DNA of 64,000 bases from Rhynchospora pubera (taxonomy: Eukaryota; Streptophyta; Magnoliopsida; Poales; Cyperaceae): contig CM051459.1 of assembly GCA_028095005.1 (NCBI GenBank), forward strand, positions 278,399,229 to 278,463,228. The letters run 5' to 3'. The stretch's first letter is position 1, and every line of letters begins with the position of its first letter. The notes under the pieces were generated by a model that did not search any database, had not been told where the DNA came from, and worked only from the letters and a program-made list of their open reading frames with translations. Of this stretch, positions 24,736 through 36,899 are shown in pieces. The translations under genes and the position numbers were made by a program.

Positions 24736-25190
24736 TTATGTACCGAAATGAACATAAGGTTAATTAACAGAAGGGCCTTATAGTTAATAAAGCCTCTCTT
24801 TCTGATTAAGAGTAAAATGATCTCAGATATTAGCTTGAGGGACAAGTTTAAAGCTGCCAAACATACATATATTGAGTTAAAGGGAAGAGTAACCAGATGT
24901 ATATAAAACTTGTCAAAATTGAACAAAGATTCTCAAGTCCCCAAGTTATACCGATTGAAACCCATGTACAGTTACACGATACAATCTATTAACCCAAAGA
25001 CATCGATGTAAATATCCGATGTCTCGGGAACGTGTTTCCACGCTAGGCTTTCAAGTTACACGATTCAAGCCATACAATTGAATCAACTACCTAAAACATA
25101 CAACAAAAAGGAACCACGATCTCATTCTCTCGTGGTATTACCCTATGCAGCTGTCTATAAAAATTGACTCTATAAAAACAAAGAGTTACT

Positions 25191-28100
25191 TCAAGACGAC
25201 CATTGGTCAGGCAATGTCAGGAAATACTTTGACATGGCCTTCCGAAACCTTTTCTTGTATTGCGAAGGAGAGATGACTGTTGGTAGAGTATTTTTTGGGC
25301 CACCTAGTAAGCCCGAGGCCTTAACCCAGGTCTCCATCTTCTTGTCCCAAGTGTACTGTCTCAGATAGTCGATTATGCCAATAACAAGCTCTTTCTTTTC
25401 TTCGTCAATCCCTACCAGCAGCGAGTAGTCCATAACATCCATCGACTAGGAACAAAGGTTAAAGAGAATTAAGAACATAGAACAACATTATAAACATTTG
25501 ATAATTTTCATTGAAAAAAGGAGTTCATTTTGAGATTAAAGTCTGTCCTGGTACTTAACCCATAAGTACATTAATTTACTGCTGACGTGAAATTTTGGGC
25601 CTAACAAGTACTCTAACCCATCCACAAATATGTATTGCAAATAACAAAGAATAATATTAAAAGGTATGTTGAAGAGTCTGATATCTGTACCGCAAGGAAG
25701 GAGGTATCATTCCAGACGGAGCGTTCAAGCCTTCGCTTCGCCTTAAACCCAAGAAAAATCAGCTTGGTGTGGAGATTTTCCAATAAATTCAAATCCAAGA
25801 GAACCTTATTGTTGCCTGATGTGTCGTGGTTATACCGGGACCGCAAGGACCCTTTCAGATCATAGATCCTAGATACGTTTCTTCCGAAGAAGAGGTTCTC
25901 CATCACCATGAAATCCATCCTCATTTCCCTCCCATTTTTCAAATTCTTTGCAACCACCTAATATTTTAGCGAGATAAATATTATTATTTTGACAACCCAA
26001 CATTTTGAAAGAGAAATGTTAGTGTCCAATATATTGGACAGATGAGTCCGTCCAATACGATTGTTTTCATATTTTTAAATTTCAAACGATCAATCCGAAC
26101 CATTCACTATGTTCTTCATACTGGAAACTTGAAAGAAACCAATTTTTACATTTTTTAGAATTTTTTTGGTATTTTAGAAAATTGATGATATAAAAGTTCT
26201 AGATCATCCAATAACAACGATTTTCTAAAATATCAAAAAAAATAGTAAAAAAAAATTCAAAAGAATGTAAAAATTAGTTTCTTATAAGTTTTCAATGTGG
26301 AAAACATATTGAACGGTTCGGATCGGTCGTTTATAATTTTAAAATGTGAGAACGATCGTATTGGACGGACCCCATCCGTCCAATATATTGGACTCTAGCA
26401 TTTCTCAAATGCAAAACATAAAGACCCAGTGTTCTGTGCTCTAAATATTGACTTAAACATCAAGGCATTGTATTATGATACCTGATAGAGGCCAACAACT
26501 TTAGCGAGGCATGTGGGACTTCCAGTTTTCAGAGATTCTGTCATATACTTGAAATACTCGGCTGCAAAATCCTCAAAAGAGTCGAGCTCTGTCCTTGTCA
26601 CCTGCTTCACAATGAACCTCTCATCTAAAGTCTTGGCAAAATATGCATTGCTCTTTCCTCCGTATGCACTCCATTTCTTGGACCGACTAATGGACCGTAT
26701 GAAATCCATCTCACTTGGGCAGCATGTCTTACGAAGCACATCAAACTGCTTTGCAAAATAACAGGTGACTGAGTACCTCCCCTTATCAGCTGGCGATGAG
26801 GCATCATCATCAAATGAAACCCTAAAATGGGTTTCTTCTGTCAATGATCCAGTACTGTCGTGATCTGACATGGGGGATATGAAGGTGTAATACTCCTGGG
26901 AAGTCATAGCAGAGGCTATGATGCTGGTCAGTTCATCGTCATGTATTGTAATAACCACATCAGTAGTGTTTGCATGAGTAAGCATGGCAACACGGGCACC
27001 TTCGTGCATCACTGTACATGAGGCTGGTAACATGTGCATGGTTGGCTGCAGAAGAACCATGTTGGATGTATCATCTGCCTTTGGGGTTTTTTGTGAATAG
27101 GCCCTCCGAATGCTAGTAAACTGATCTTTTGACATGTTTATAGTAGTTAAAGATAAATCAGAGTGTACCCTGGCCGGGGCCATCGCTCTTCTGAGTACAG
27201 GATTATCCATCAATTTAAAGGACCCGCCGAATGAACTGGCAGGAGTTTGATCTGTTGACCCAGTCCATGCCATGTCTATCCTCTCAGAAAGGCTGGAAGT
27301 AGATGAAGCCGTCCTTTCTGCAGATGTGTCTGAACTGGATCCAACTGCGAGGGATTCCTCTTGCCGGATGCACTGGCCAGAGATCAAGCTGAGACCAGCA
27401 GGTCCTACATATCCTTCCGGATATTCAATGGATAAATCCATGTCAACAATATTATTTGTCTTGCACTCCAGTACATGCGGGCTTATGTTCTCCTCCTGCC
27501 TCCTTGAAGATGTTTCAGATTGGTTGGCATCTGAATTTTGTTTTGCAAGATGGTTAATGGCAGACAGGCAGCGGTCCCACCTGTAAGCATCATCTAGAAG
27601 TCCCCGACTCAGCCGGTTGAGCTCAAGAACATCTAGTAGTGGTTGATAAAGATTCACGCTTTCTGATGTAACCAGCCTTAGTGAAACATCATACTTGACC
27701 TTTTCAGATCTAACCACCTCCCTTAGATCAGATATCTCCTTAAGAATGCTTTCTTTCCATGCTTCATTTTGTGAATCAGGTAAATTTCTCTGAATGTTGT
27801 TCAGTACATGGGAAATCTCAATATATAAGCAATCTGCTCTTGAGCATATCTAAAAAAGGAAAAAGTAAATCTTAGCAAGCAACAAAACAAGAAAATTTGA
27901 TCTAAGAAATGTGTATTAAAAATAAATAATTTAATACCTCAGCCATCTGATCCCTCACCCACTCGAGAGGCACTCGGTTTGTAAAATCCATCACTGAAGG
28001 TGGCACTTTGACAGATAGAATGTCCACTGGAGAATACCGAAACACAGCCACCATGCTTCCAAATCTGCCACATCAGAAAGACAAAAGAACTCAATTAACT

Positions 28101-31100
28101 AAGGGAGAATTATCCAGAGGTATTTGCAGGTTTTTCCGAGGTGAATTAATTCTTTTTCAAGATGTCAATTAAATGAATTAACTAAATATTGTATGCTTTG
28201 CACTTTCTCTGAAGTCACTTGGCCCTGACTTTCCCGTGTGACTCAACACCAAAGCTTAGCTGACCAACGGAAGGTTGCATAACATCATACAAGTAACTAC
28301 AGCAAATGAAGCAACATACCCATAGAATCGAAGACAGTCTCTTTGAAGAGAGTGACCGCAACCTGCAACCCGGTTCGCAGTAGTGTGATTTGAGAAACTG
28401 AGCTCAAGAAACTTTCCAAAAGAGAGGCCCCACGCTGCATTGGACATAACAACCCGAGGAGTAGCAGGCGGAATCTCTTCAACAGAAGGACATCTGAGAC
28501 AACGGTGCCACATCCATATCTTCCCATCTCGCTCTCCAGGTAGCTTCACATCAGAGGACAGTCGCTTCACGCTAATTGTCAGAGTACCTTGTTGGTGGGT
28601 GTAGCATTTCACATGGTTCTCTGTCGGTTCGTTGCATGATGAACAGTATGGAGCCTGTTCAAAACACGGCATGACAGTAATTATCGCTTTATATCCCAAT
28701 ACAACTAAGAAATTAACAAATCTATGCAGGAGTATCCCTTCTGTCTTCTCTAGCATCTGCTTTTTTTGTGACATTTAAATAATTCATATTACTTCTTTTT
28801 TTTTCTTTTTCCTCTTCTTTACCATAAGATGCTTTGTTTCTTATGTTTTGGCTGGTACAGGTCAGATTTACCATGTTACGGTCCAGACTACCTAAAAATA
28901 TCCAACAGTACATAATTATGACTACAATATGCATCCGTGGGTATAAAAAGGTAAAGGTCAGATGCAAAGGAATGCAATTACTACCTGACCAAAGAGATCC
29001 TCACGGAGATATCTTCCGAGCGGCTTATCCAGGCCACCATAAAACTTGATACGAAATAGCTGAGACTGTTCACAAACAGTACCAGACCCCTTAACTGCGT
29101 ACGTGCTAGACAAGGAAACTAGTATACTCTGCTGGTTCTCGTCAGTAGAAAATATATCAGTCGTCATCTCTCTGTGATCCTCAGACAAGTATACTCTCTT
29201 TTGCTCATTATCTGACTTCTCTTCTAAGGTGGATTCTTCTCTGGATTCATCTTGGTCAGTATGGGAACGAGGAGAGGAATCAAATTCCTTTTCATCTGGG
29301 TTTTGAATTGAGAAATCTCCATTTGTGAGATACTTGTCCCCAGTGGATTCAAAAGGGGCCAGGAGTTTTGGGAGAGAGGCACCTTCATCAGCAAGAAATG
29401 AGGTCTCAAGGGATAGATGGTAGGCTGCAAAGACAGCAAACTGCGCTGCATGCTTGACCTTCTTTAGTTCTTCAAGGCTTCCACCCCGTAAAAGAATCTA
29501 CATTGTAGTTAGTTTGTCTTCTTTTGTTAGTCCAGGAACTTGTAAAATTAGATACAAGTTAAAACTAGTTAAGCATTAATAAGTGCAACTATATAACATT
29601 TGTGTCTGCAGTTTGCATATTGCTCGGACAATTTCAACAGGTCTATTTTCCTTAGTTATTTCTTTTAAGGCACAATTTAAAAAAATATATGCAAGAAAAT
29701 GCATGCTACATGCAAACACAGAATTTCACAAGTCAACTCTGGTTATTTAAACTTTAATGAAAACCTATAACCTGATCCCTTGCCTTTCTTTGTTTATCTT
29801 ATTACAGTCTCAATTCGACAGAGTATATTTTCTTTGAAGAAACACGAGACGTTTTCAAGGGAATTAACAATTTTCTATTCTGCTTCTCTCTTAGAATGAG
29901 ATGTTCAAATTTTTCTTCAAAGTAGCTATATTACCTAGAAGAGAACACAATCCAACTACTGCCTTTCATATTCCAACTAGGGACCATGATGCATGCAAAA
30001 ATATCAACAGAGGCCTAATCAAATTAACAAGTTAAATGTTAGGTTTTAAGTTTATTTACCGTGCATCCAAGCCGTTTTGGACAACCATCGAAGAACATCA
30101 AAGTCTTGGCAGCCTTTTTACCTACCATAGTACCCCCTGCCAAAGACTCAGTGGTGACTTTTTCCGTTCGGAAAGTGCGGCAGTGGCCAAGCCTTGCTGA
30201 GCTGAGGGCTTCTGTGGAGGAGGCAATGCGAGATCCAGTGCAGCTGGCAATCCTTTCAAGAAGTTTGCGTTTGACATTGAGCACAAGGGAGATGTCCTTG
30301 GAGAGAATCTCCTGGGCATATAGTGAGGCACTCTTCTCCACCAGAAGCACATTAGGCCTTCGTGCCTCAATTGCCGCCACAATTCTCTTGAGATGCTCTT
30401 TCTCCTAACAATTCAAATTATAGAAACTTTTATTTTAAAGTTAATTACTTAACCCTCGCACTACTTAGTAAATAAGATAGCAGTCACTAAAACAATTGGT
30501 AAGAAGCAAATTGAGTAATTGCAATTTCTTTGTAATTTGAAATGGATTCATCGGACATTTTATATACCCTCTGATGCTTTTCCTAACATCAAACGACAAA
30601 AAGGAAAGAAAAAGATGTGCTTTCGTAAAAAGCTGTTAATGATGTTACTAGTAGAAAATCCAATTAAGTTTAATTTTAACATAAGTTTACCTGTTCAAGT
30701 ACAGTGTCCAGGGATGCTAGTTTGTTCGGGGTCTTTTGGTACTCAAGTGCCCCTCCTAGAAGGAACAGTCTTGGATTCCTATGCTGCGACACCATTCGTT
30801 TGTGTTTTACATTTTTAGAACAAACCACACCCTTAACAAAAGTGCTGTAAAAAGAGAATCAAATAAATCAAAATCACCCCAATTAATAATCGTACAGAAG
30901 GACAGAATTATCCATCAAATACAAATAGGAAATTCATGTATCCTCTTCAAGAAAGAAAGATGCCACCTTAAGAACAATCCAAAAATAAATGCCATCATTG
31001 TGCTTTCTCCTGTCCCATATCCTTTCAATTAACTTTCTATTGTTGAACATGAAATAAAACTGTGGAAAAAAAAAACAAAAAGAAATAAAGCTATGCTAGA

Positions 31101-32612
31101 TACCTGTCACTTGGGGTTCCTGAGGCAACACACTTGACCTTGACATAACTAGCAGGGTCCATGCTCCCACCTCTTTGTGTATCGGGCTTTACAAAATTTG
31201 CAGCTTGCCATGCCAAATATGCCACGATCTCAAGCCAGTCGTCCCGAAAGCTCTCCTTTTCAATCCCAACCCCTTGGCCTTCCAACAACTGCGCCACAAG
31301 AGCCCGGAAGTGGCCATGCAAGGCGCCCCTCAATACCTCCTTCTGGGTCAAATTCGAGTTGCCTTCCTCCCCCAGCCCAAATCCATCCTCATCAGACCCC
31401 GAATCCGCAAGGAACCCAGAATTACTATCTTCATCCTCATCAAGTTCATAGAACCCATTTTCAGCATCATCCCCTTCATCAGCCGGAGGTGGAGGATACC
31501 ATATGAGGCTGTTACCCTCCAAATTTATGGGGGGAGGTGTTGGCCGACCATTTTCATCATCATTAAGGATTATTTGACTATTTGATAAGTCCTGCATAGA
31601 CCCAGGGTATGAGCGCTGCCTGGCATAGTTTGGAGAGTATGGGTCAAAGGGACCATTCCGTGGTCTTGAGGTTGGAGTAGCATCACCACCCAGCTCAGGT
31701 GACCTGCGTGGGCTATTTCGGGGGCTTGAAATAATGGAGGATTTGAAGCTGGGGAATTCAGTTAAGGTGGTTGATTCACTATCAGAGGTGTTAGCACCAG
31801 AGAACGAACTTGATGGGGTGAAGAAGCTGCTACTGAACTCATCATCATCACAATCCATACTCCTAAATTAAGTATTTGAACAAGGAAATTAGTGAATTTG
31901 CTTGTCTTAACCAGATAAATCTTGCAGGTAAGCAATATTTGCTACATGAAATAGGTGACTATTCATGCAATAGTAAGATTAAAAGTTAAGTACTTAATTA
32001 ATGACACCAATTTGTGTACAGATTTCAGAAAGAAGAATTGATAGAATGAAAGAGTTTCAAGTAAATTAATAATTCTATTTTTGACGAGGATTAAAAAGCG
32101 CCAGGACTAGTACTAAACCAAATTATTTTAGCCAACTTCCCGATCAATAAATATATCAATTATAAAAGAAAAAAAAGAAAAAAATAGTACAAAAGCAAAC
32201 CAAAAATAACAAAAGGTAATTATAATAAAATTTATTACCTAGGAGAAGAATAGGAATAACGAAGTGTCCGTTGAGAGAAGTGCAGCTCGTTCACCAACTG
32301 TTCAATCTTTGCCCCATCAGATCCCAACTGGATGGGTCCAGTCGACTCATCCATGCGCTCCAAAGACAACAAGGAGCTGTTTTCCTCACCTGTTTCTTTC
32401 CCAAATCCATTACTGCCCAAAGCACAGCAGTCAGCCGACCCGCATCGTGCCGGCACACAAGTCTCACACTCGAGACCGCCGCAACTGTGGCACCTAGAAC
32501 AGTCATCATCTGCCCCTTCCATTAAAGATCTAGAGAGGTTTTCAGGAAGGCAGTTAATCCAACACTGAACCTTTTGGGGCACTTTATCGACTAAGTTTTC
32601 TTCTACTCCCAT
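25191..32612 (-). CDS. FAB1: FAB1-type phosphatidylinositol-3-phosphate 5-kinase, FAB1C/D-like, ten exons
   Basis: The predicted enzyme phosphorylates PI3P to PI(3,5)P2 on endosome/vacuole membranes. Exons in coding order: 32239-32612, 31104-31862, 30691-30844, 30060-30404, 28985-29498, 28320-28654, 27938-28064, 26482-27849, 25691-25957, 25191-25445. All introns are GT-AG and the phases fit, giving about 1498 residues. Residues 35-65 form a Cys-rich segment in place of a canonical FYVE finger. Acidic/Ser-rich sequence and IWYPPPP precede residue 210. A TCP-1/Cpn60-like domain spans about 300-640 (RPNVLLVEKS, GCPKRLGCT). The conserved central part has KIWMWHRCLRC and GHSLQRDCLRFYG. The PIPK domain ends the protein (GGKSNAYFAK about 1265, IYDLKGS about 1358, MDYSLLVG about 1420). 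Exon 5 carries one extra base (see findings), so the genomic sequence as given is frameshifted. A hairpin MITE sits in the intron at 25958-26481. Confidence 0.92.
26011..26402. mobile_element. Hairpin MITE in a FAB1 intron
   Basis: The left end GAGAAATGTTAGTGTCCAAT is mirrored at the right by ATTGGACTCTAGCATTTCTC (26383-26402). Subterminal TCCGTCCAATACGAT pairs with ATCGTATTGGACGGA. The arms then continue through the shared CCGAACC-TTCA-TATGTTCTTC type core to a loop near 26190. Target duplication is not clear. It makes up most of the intron between exons 8 and 9. Confidence 0.85.
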
Positions 32613-33180
32613 GAACAGAACAGAGGCAAGTGCTCAGAGGATTCAGAACCCCTTCTTCTATGTGATTTAGTACAAAAAAAGGGAGAAAATTTCACAGAGA
32701 AAAGAAGTTTGAAGGGAACTAAAAGGAAACCCTCACAACTTACTTTTATTTTATCAATATTTCGGGTTAAAACCCTTAATTAAAAGTTAAAATCAACACT
32801 CCTGAGAGACCAAAATTTCTCCAGGAGGTACAGTTAGTTCCTAGAAGAATTCTTCGTCTCTCTACTCTCTACTCCTATATACAATTCGAGGTACAAAAAA
32901 ATTTTAAAAAAAAACCGCAAAGCGAGCAAAACCTAGAATGGATTCAAGGAGCATCCTAGAGAGAGATTAAGATCTCTAAATGCAACTGAAGAACGCACTG
33001 AAACTTGCGCGAGACGAAAGCATCCCATGGCGAGATCAGGAAGGAGGAGAAATCGATGGATTGAATGAATGGAATGGAGAGATCTGGATTGGAGGTGAAA
33101 GGGGAAAGATATAGGCCAAGCGATGAAAGCGAAAGGTAGACGATGCTGCGATGGCGATGGACTTTGTCTTCTCTCTCTCT
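32613..33180 (-). promoter_or_regulatory. 5' leader and promoter region of the FAB1 gene
   Basis: The sequence upstream of the FAB1 start (reading leftwards on the minus strand) includes AG/CT-rich stretches near 32830-32880 and 33160-33200, usual for plant leaders and core promoters. The transcription start cannot be placed. An upstream-leader intron is possible but not demonstrated. Confidence 0.4.
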
Positions 33181-35030
33181 ACATACTTTCTCTTTCCATT
33201 TATTTTATGGATTTGATTTTATTTGTTTATCAAGTCAAGGAGTTGAATACTTTATCCTTTCCTTTATGTGAAAATGGAATACAAGGATTTATGGGAAGGT
33301 GGGTTTTTGGTTTAAAGGAAACCATGGAGTAATTAAGAAAGAGATGGCAAGGAAATATTTTATTTATATTTAAACGGTAAAAAGAAAATTGAAAACTCCA
33401 GATATTTTTTTTATACACACTGGTGCTGTATTAAGTTTAAGAGCTTTTGCTTATGAACAGTGGGGCCCGACATTAATACACAGTGTCCGTACTGTATTAA
33501 TTAATAAATTAATAATGGTGGTGATACGGGTGCATTTATTTGTTAATCATGGAAATCGTTTTTAATTGAAATAGGTTGAGTGTCGGAGATAGAAAAGTAA
33601 AAGTGCGGGACAGAGGAAAATTTGTTATATAAACCTGGACCATAAATCTCTTGATGAGCCTAGTCAATGAAACTGGGCCCAATTGAGCATCTATCTCATA
33701 AATAGTTATTGAAAAATATGCTCCGCGTGCAGAGATAATTTTATCGGATTATTATAATATGTTACTTACCGTTGTACAATTACGGAATCTCTACATACAA
33801 AATGTATGACTATCGTGTGACGGGTTATATTAGAACTTTAAGTGACCCGCTACATGAAGGATTCAGGAGAAAAGTGCGGAGATTAGATGAGATAGGTGCG
33901 CAATAGCTGTTGGGTTGAAGTTATGACGTGTCTCTGCTGGGTTGGTGGATAAGGTTTGATGCGAGATACGGTAAGGGATCCTTTTCACCGGGACAGATCT
34001 TACACAAATAACCATTAATATTGTGCAATTAATTCAGTGATGCCCCGTTTGGCGGGTTGTGGACGCTGATTGGTGCTCCGTTCTAGCATTTATTGCGTGG
34101 ACCGGCTTTGCATTAATAACCATTAATAGTTTCATGGCACACAAGTCATGTTCATGTTTAAATAAATATGATACATGTACGTGTCTCTAATAAAAAATTG
34201 TATCCGCTTATTACAGTTGTATTACCTGATTACCATGCTGGCTATTGGATCTTGCTAAGAGCCATTATTAACTTTTTCACTTTTCAGGTTTTGGTGATAT
34301 CATTTCAAATGGCTTCTTGTACGCCGAGAAGTTTCAGAAATTTATTTTAGTTTAGAAAAAGCAATGTACTTGAATTTGGGAACATGTGATTGGTAATTTC
34401 TCGAAAATTACATATTTGTGGGTCCCACAAACCAGTAAAATAAATCACGGGCAAATACCGCTGGGGTAACGGTCCAAAAATTGAAGGTCACACCGGTCTG
34501 ACTATCAGTGTATTGTTTTTTTTTTGTGGAATAAAGTTTTAATAAGGTTTAAATTTAATAAAGCGTATGGGAAGAAGATGGGGACACATCATGGGACTAA
34601 TTATTAAACCCGCCAAAATTCCCCTATGTCTATTTCAGGCTAAAAGAAAAAGAATAAATCAAAATAAAAAGACAATAGCTAATTGTTTTTCTGCTCTTGT
34701 ACCAAACTAAAAGCATGGGAGACGGAATCATGTTATCATTGAAAAATTCTTTTAACATTTTTGACATGTCATAAATTAATTATGAAAAGGGATATCTGCT
34801 GAGTGGATATAATTTGGATGGATGACAAACTTGTTTGAATTTTGATGCAATTTTTCTATGAAATATTAAATAAATAAGGTTAAGGATCCTTTTATATTTA
34901 GAGATAATTTATGCAAAATTATAGTTTGATACAATTACAATATCCATTATCTATTCATTTAAAGATCAATAGTTTAGCTACGTTGACATTTAATTAGGTC
35001 TAAATCAGTAAGAGCTAAGATATTATTTTA
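33181..35030. other. Intergenic, no gene recognised
   Basis: Mixed AT-rich sequence with short open frames only. 'aataaccattaata' occurs near 34006 and 34110. No transposon boundaries were identified. Confidence 0.4.
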
Positions 35031-35032
35031 CT

Positions 35033-35212
35033 TTGGGGCCGTTTGGATGGAAGTTGGAATTTGAGGAATTTGGTGAATTTTCTATTTCTAGGTATAAATT
35101 TATTATAAACAATCCAAACTCTTCACAAAGTTACACACTTCCCAATAAATTTATGCCTAAGAATATGAAATTCTCCAAATTTTTTAAATTCCCAAGCGAT
35201 CAAAACGACCCC
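35033..35212. mobile_element. Small MITE, GGGGCCGTTTGGA type
   Basis: The left end TTGGGGCCGTTTGGA and right end TCAAAACGACCCCAA are inverted. The middle holds the core 'ttataaacaatccaaactc' followed by 'ttcacaaagttacacacttc', shared with elements at 42984, 49170 and 51888. The target duplication is ambiguous because the ends are themselves palindromic. Confidence 0.75.
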
Positions 35213-35855
35213 AAGAATTTTCACAAAATCAACAATGGCCCTCAAAAACAAAATCAACAATGATTGTCGTTATTTTCAAATATTTAATATACATATCAAT
35301 AGTCATAATTATCAAATATATAATTTTTTTACCTTTTTTTTTTTGAGATTTGGACGGCCCTGAGCCCCTGAGGCCTATCGATATATGATTTACACATGCA
35401 TAATACCTTCCTTTCAACTACTTCCAAGAGATAAATGCTATTCTAAGAATTATATGTTAATTGTTGACATATTTCTGTAACGTCCATTCAGTAATTTGAA
35501 AAGTCTAGCAAGAAAGTTATCATATATAAATTAATCACAAAAACACAATCCCAAATTTCCCACTGTCGTGATAGACACAATTTTGAAAGTCCAAATGCGC
35601 GTTAGAATTTTTTTAAATTTTGCGGCGAAATATTAGGTAATTAAAATGGCCTGGCAGTACGGTTTTGATCCGGCGCTTTATTGTATCAGCGATATCATTT
35701 TCTATGTATAAATTTGCAGATAAATTGCCCAAAAACTTTTAATATGTAACTAGATTAGAATTTTTAAGTCCGTATCAGTGACCCAATCAGACGAGGAGGC
35801 ACGTGCCAAGTCTTGGGAAAAATGGGAAAAGGCGAGCATGAATTTTAAGGATAAT

Positions 35856-36024
35856 ACGAAAATTTACATGTTTTAAAAAAAATAAGAAAAATAGTAATAA
35901 AATCTCAAAAATTGTAAAATTTGATTTGCTACAAGATTTCAATATGTAGATTAGATTGGTTGAATTAAATTTGTCAATTTATAAAAATATAATCGAAAAA
36001 ATCTACGGTGCATATTAAACTTTC
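35856..36024. mobile_element. Right arm of a hairpin MITE (duplicate)
   Basis: This is the duplicate of the arm at 36670-36838, ending TGCATATTAAACTTTC. It matches the right arm of the element at 12735-13150; the left arm is missing. Confidence 0.75.
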
Positions 36025-36669
36025 TTTTTTTCGATATAGCTAGATAGCGGCTATCTAGGGAGTAAAAAAGAAAAGAGACCGAAACTAAAAAAAGCCAAAG
36101 AAAAGAACTAGCAGAATTTCCAGAATAAAATCGCTTGCTGCACAATCCATTGATGTACCCCATCCTCTGATCGACGTTCATCCCTAAAGGTCCGATTATT
36201 TCTTTCTAGCCAGAGACCCCACAAAGTAGTAGCCAAGGTGACCCCACAAAGTAGTAGCCAAGGGTACCCTATCGATATATGATTTACACATGCATAATAC
36301 CTTCCTTTCAACTACTTCCAAGAGATAAATGCTATTCTAAGAATTATATGTTAATTGTTGACATATTAGGTAATTAAAATGGCCTGGTAATTAAAATTTT
36401 GCATGATTTACACATGCAAAATTTTTTTAAATTTTGCGGCGAAATATTAGGTAATTAAAATGGCCTGGCAGTACGGTTTTGATCCGGCGCTTTATTGTAT
36501 CAGCGATATCATTTTCTATGTATAAATTTGCAGATAAATTGCCCAAAAACTTTTAATATGTAACTAGATTAGAATTTTTAAGTCCGTATCAGTGACCCAA
36601 TCAGACGAGGAGGCACGTGCCAAGTCTTGGGAAAAATGGGAAAAGGCGAGCATGAATTTTAAGGATAAT

Positions 36670-36838
36670 ACGAAAATTTACATGTTTTAAAAAAAATAAG
36701 AAAAATAGTAATAAAATCTCAAAAATTGTAAAATTTGATTTGCTACAAGATTTCAATATGTAGATTAGATTGGTTGAATTAAATTTGTCAATTTATAAAA
36801 ATATAATCGAAAAAATCTACGGTGCATATTAAACTTTC
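36670..36838. mobile_element. Right arm of a hairpin MITE, split by the LINE
   Basis: The sequence from ACATGTTTTAAAAAA through TGCATATTAAACTTTC matches the right arm of the 12735-13150 element. The MITE tip continues on the far side of the LINE as ATTAAACTTTCTC (42134-42146). The left arm is absent. Confidence 0.8.
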
Positions 36839-36899
36839 TTTTTTTCGATATAGCTAGATAGCGGCTATCTAGGGAGTAAAAAAGAAAAGAGACCGAAAC

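Noticed and set aside
26513..27586. Several + strand open frames (76-104 codons) across FAB1 exons
   Set aside because: They are shadows of the minus-strand coding exons, which show the full domain order.
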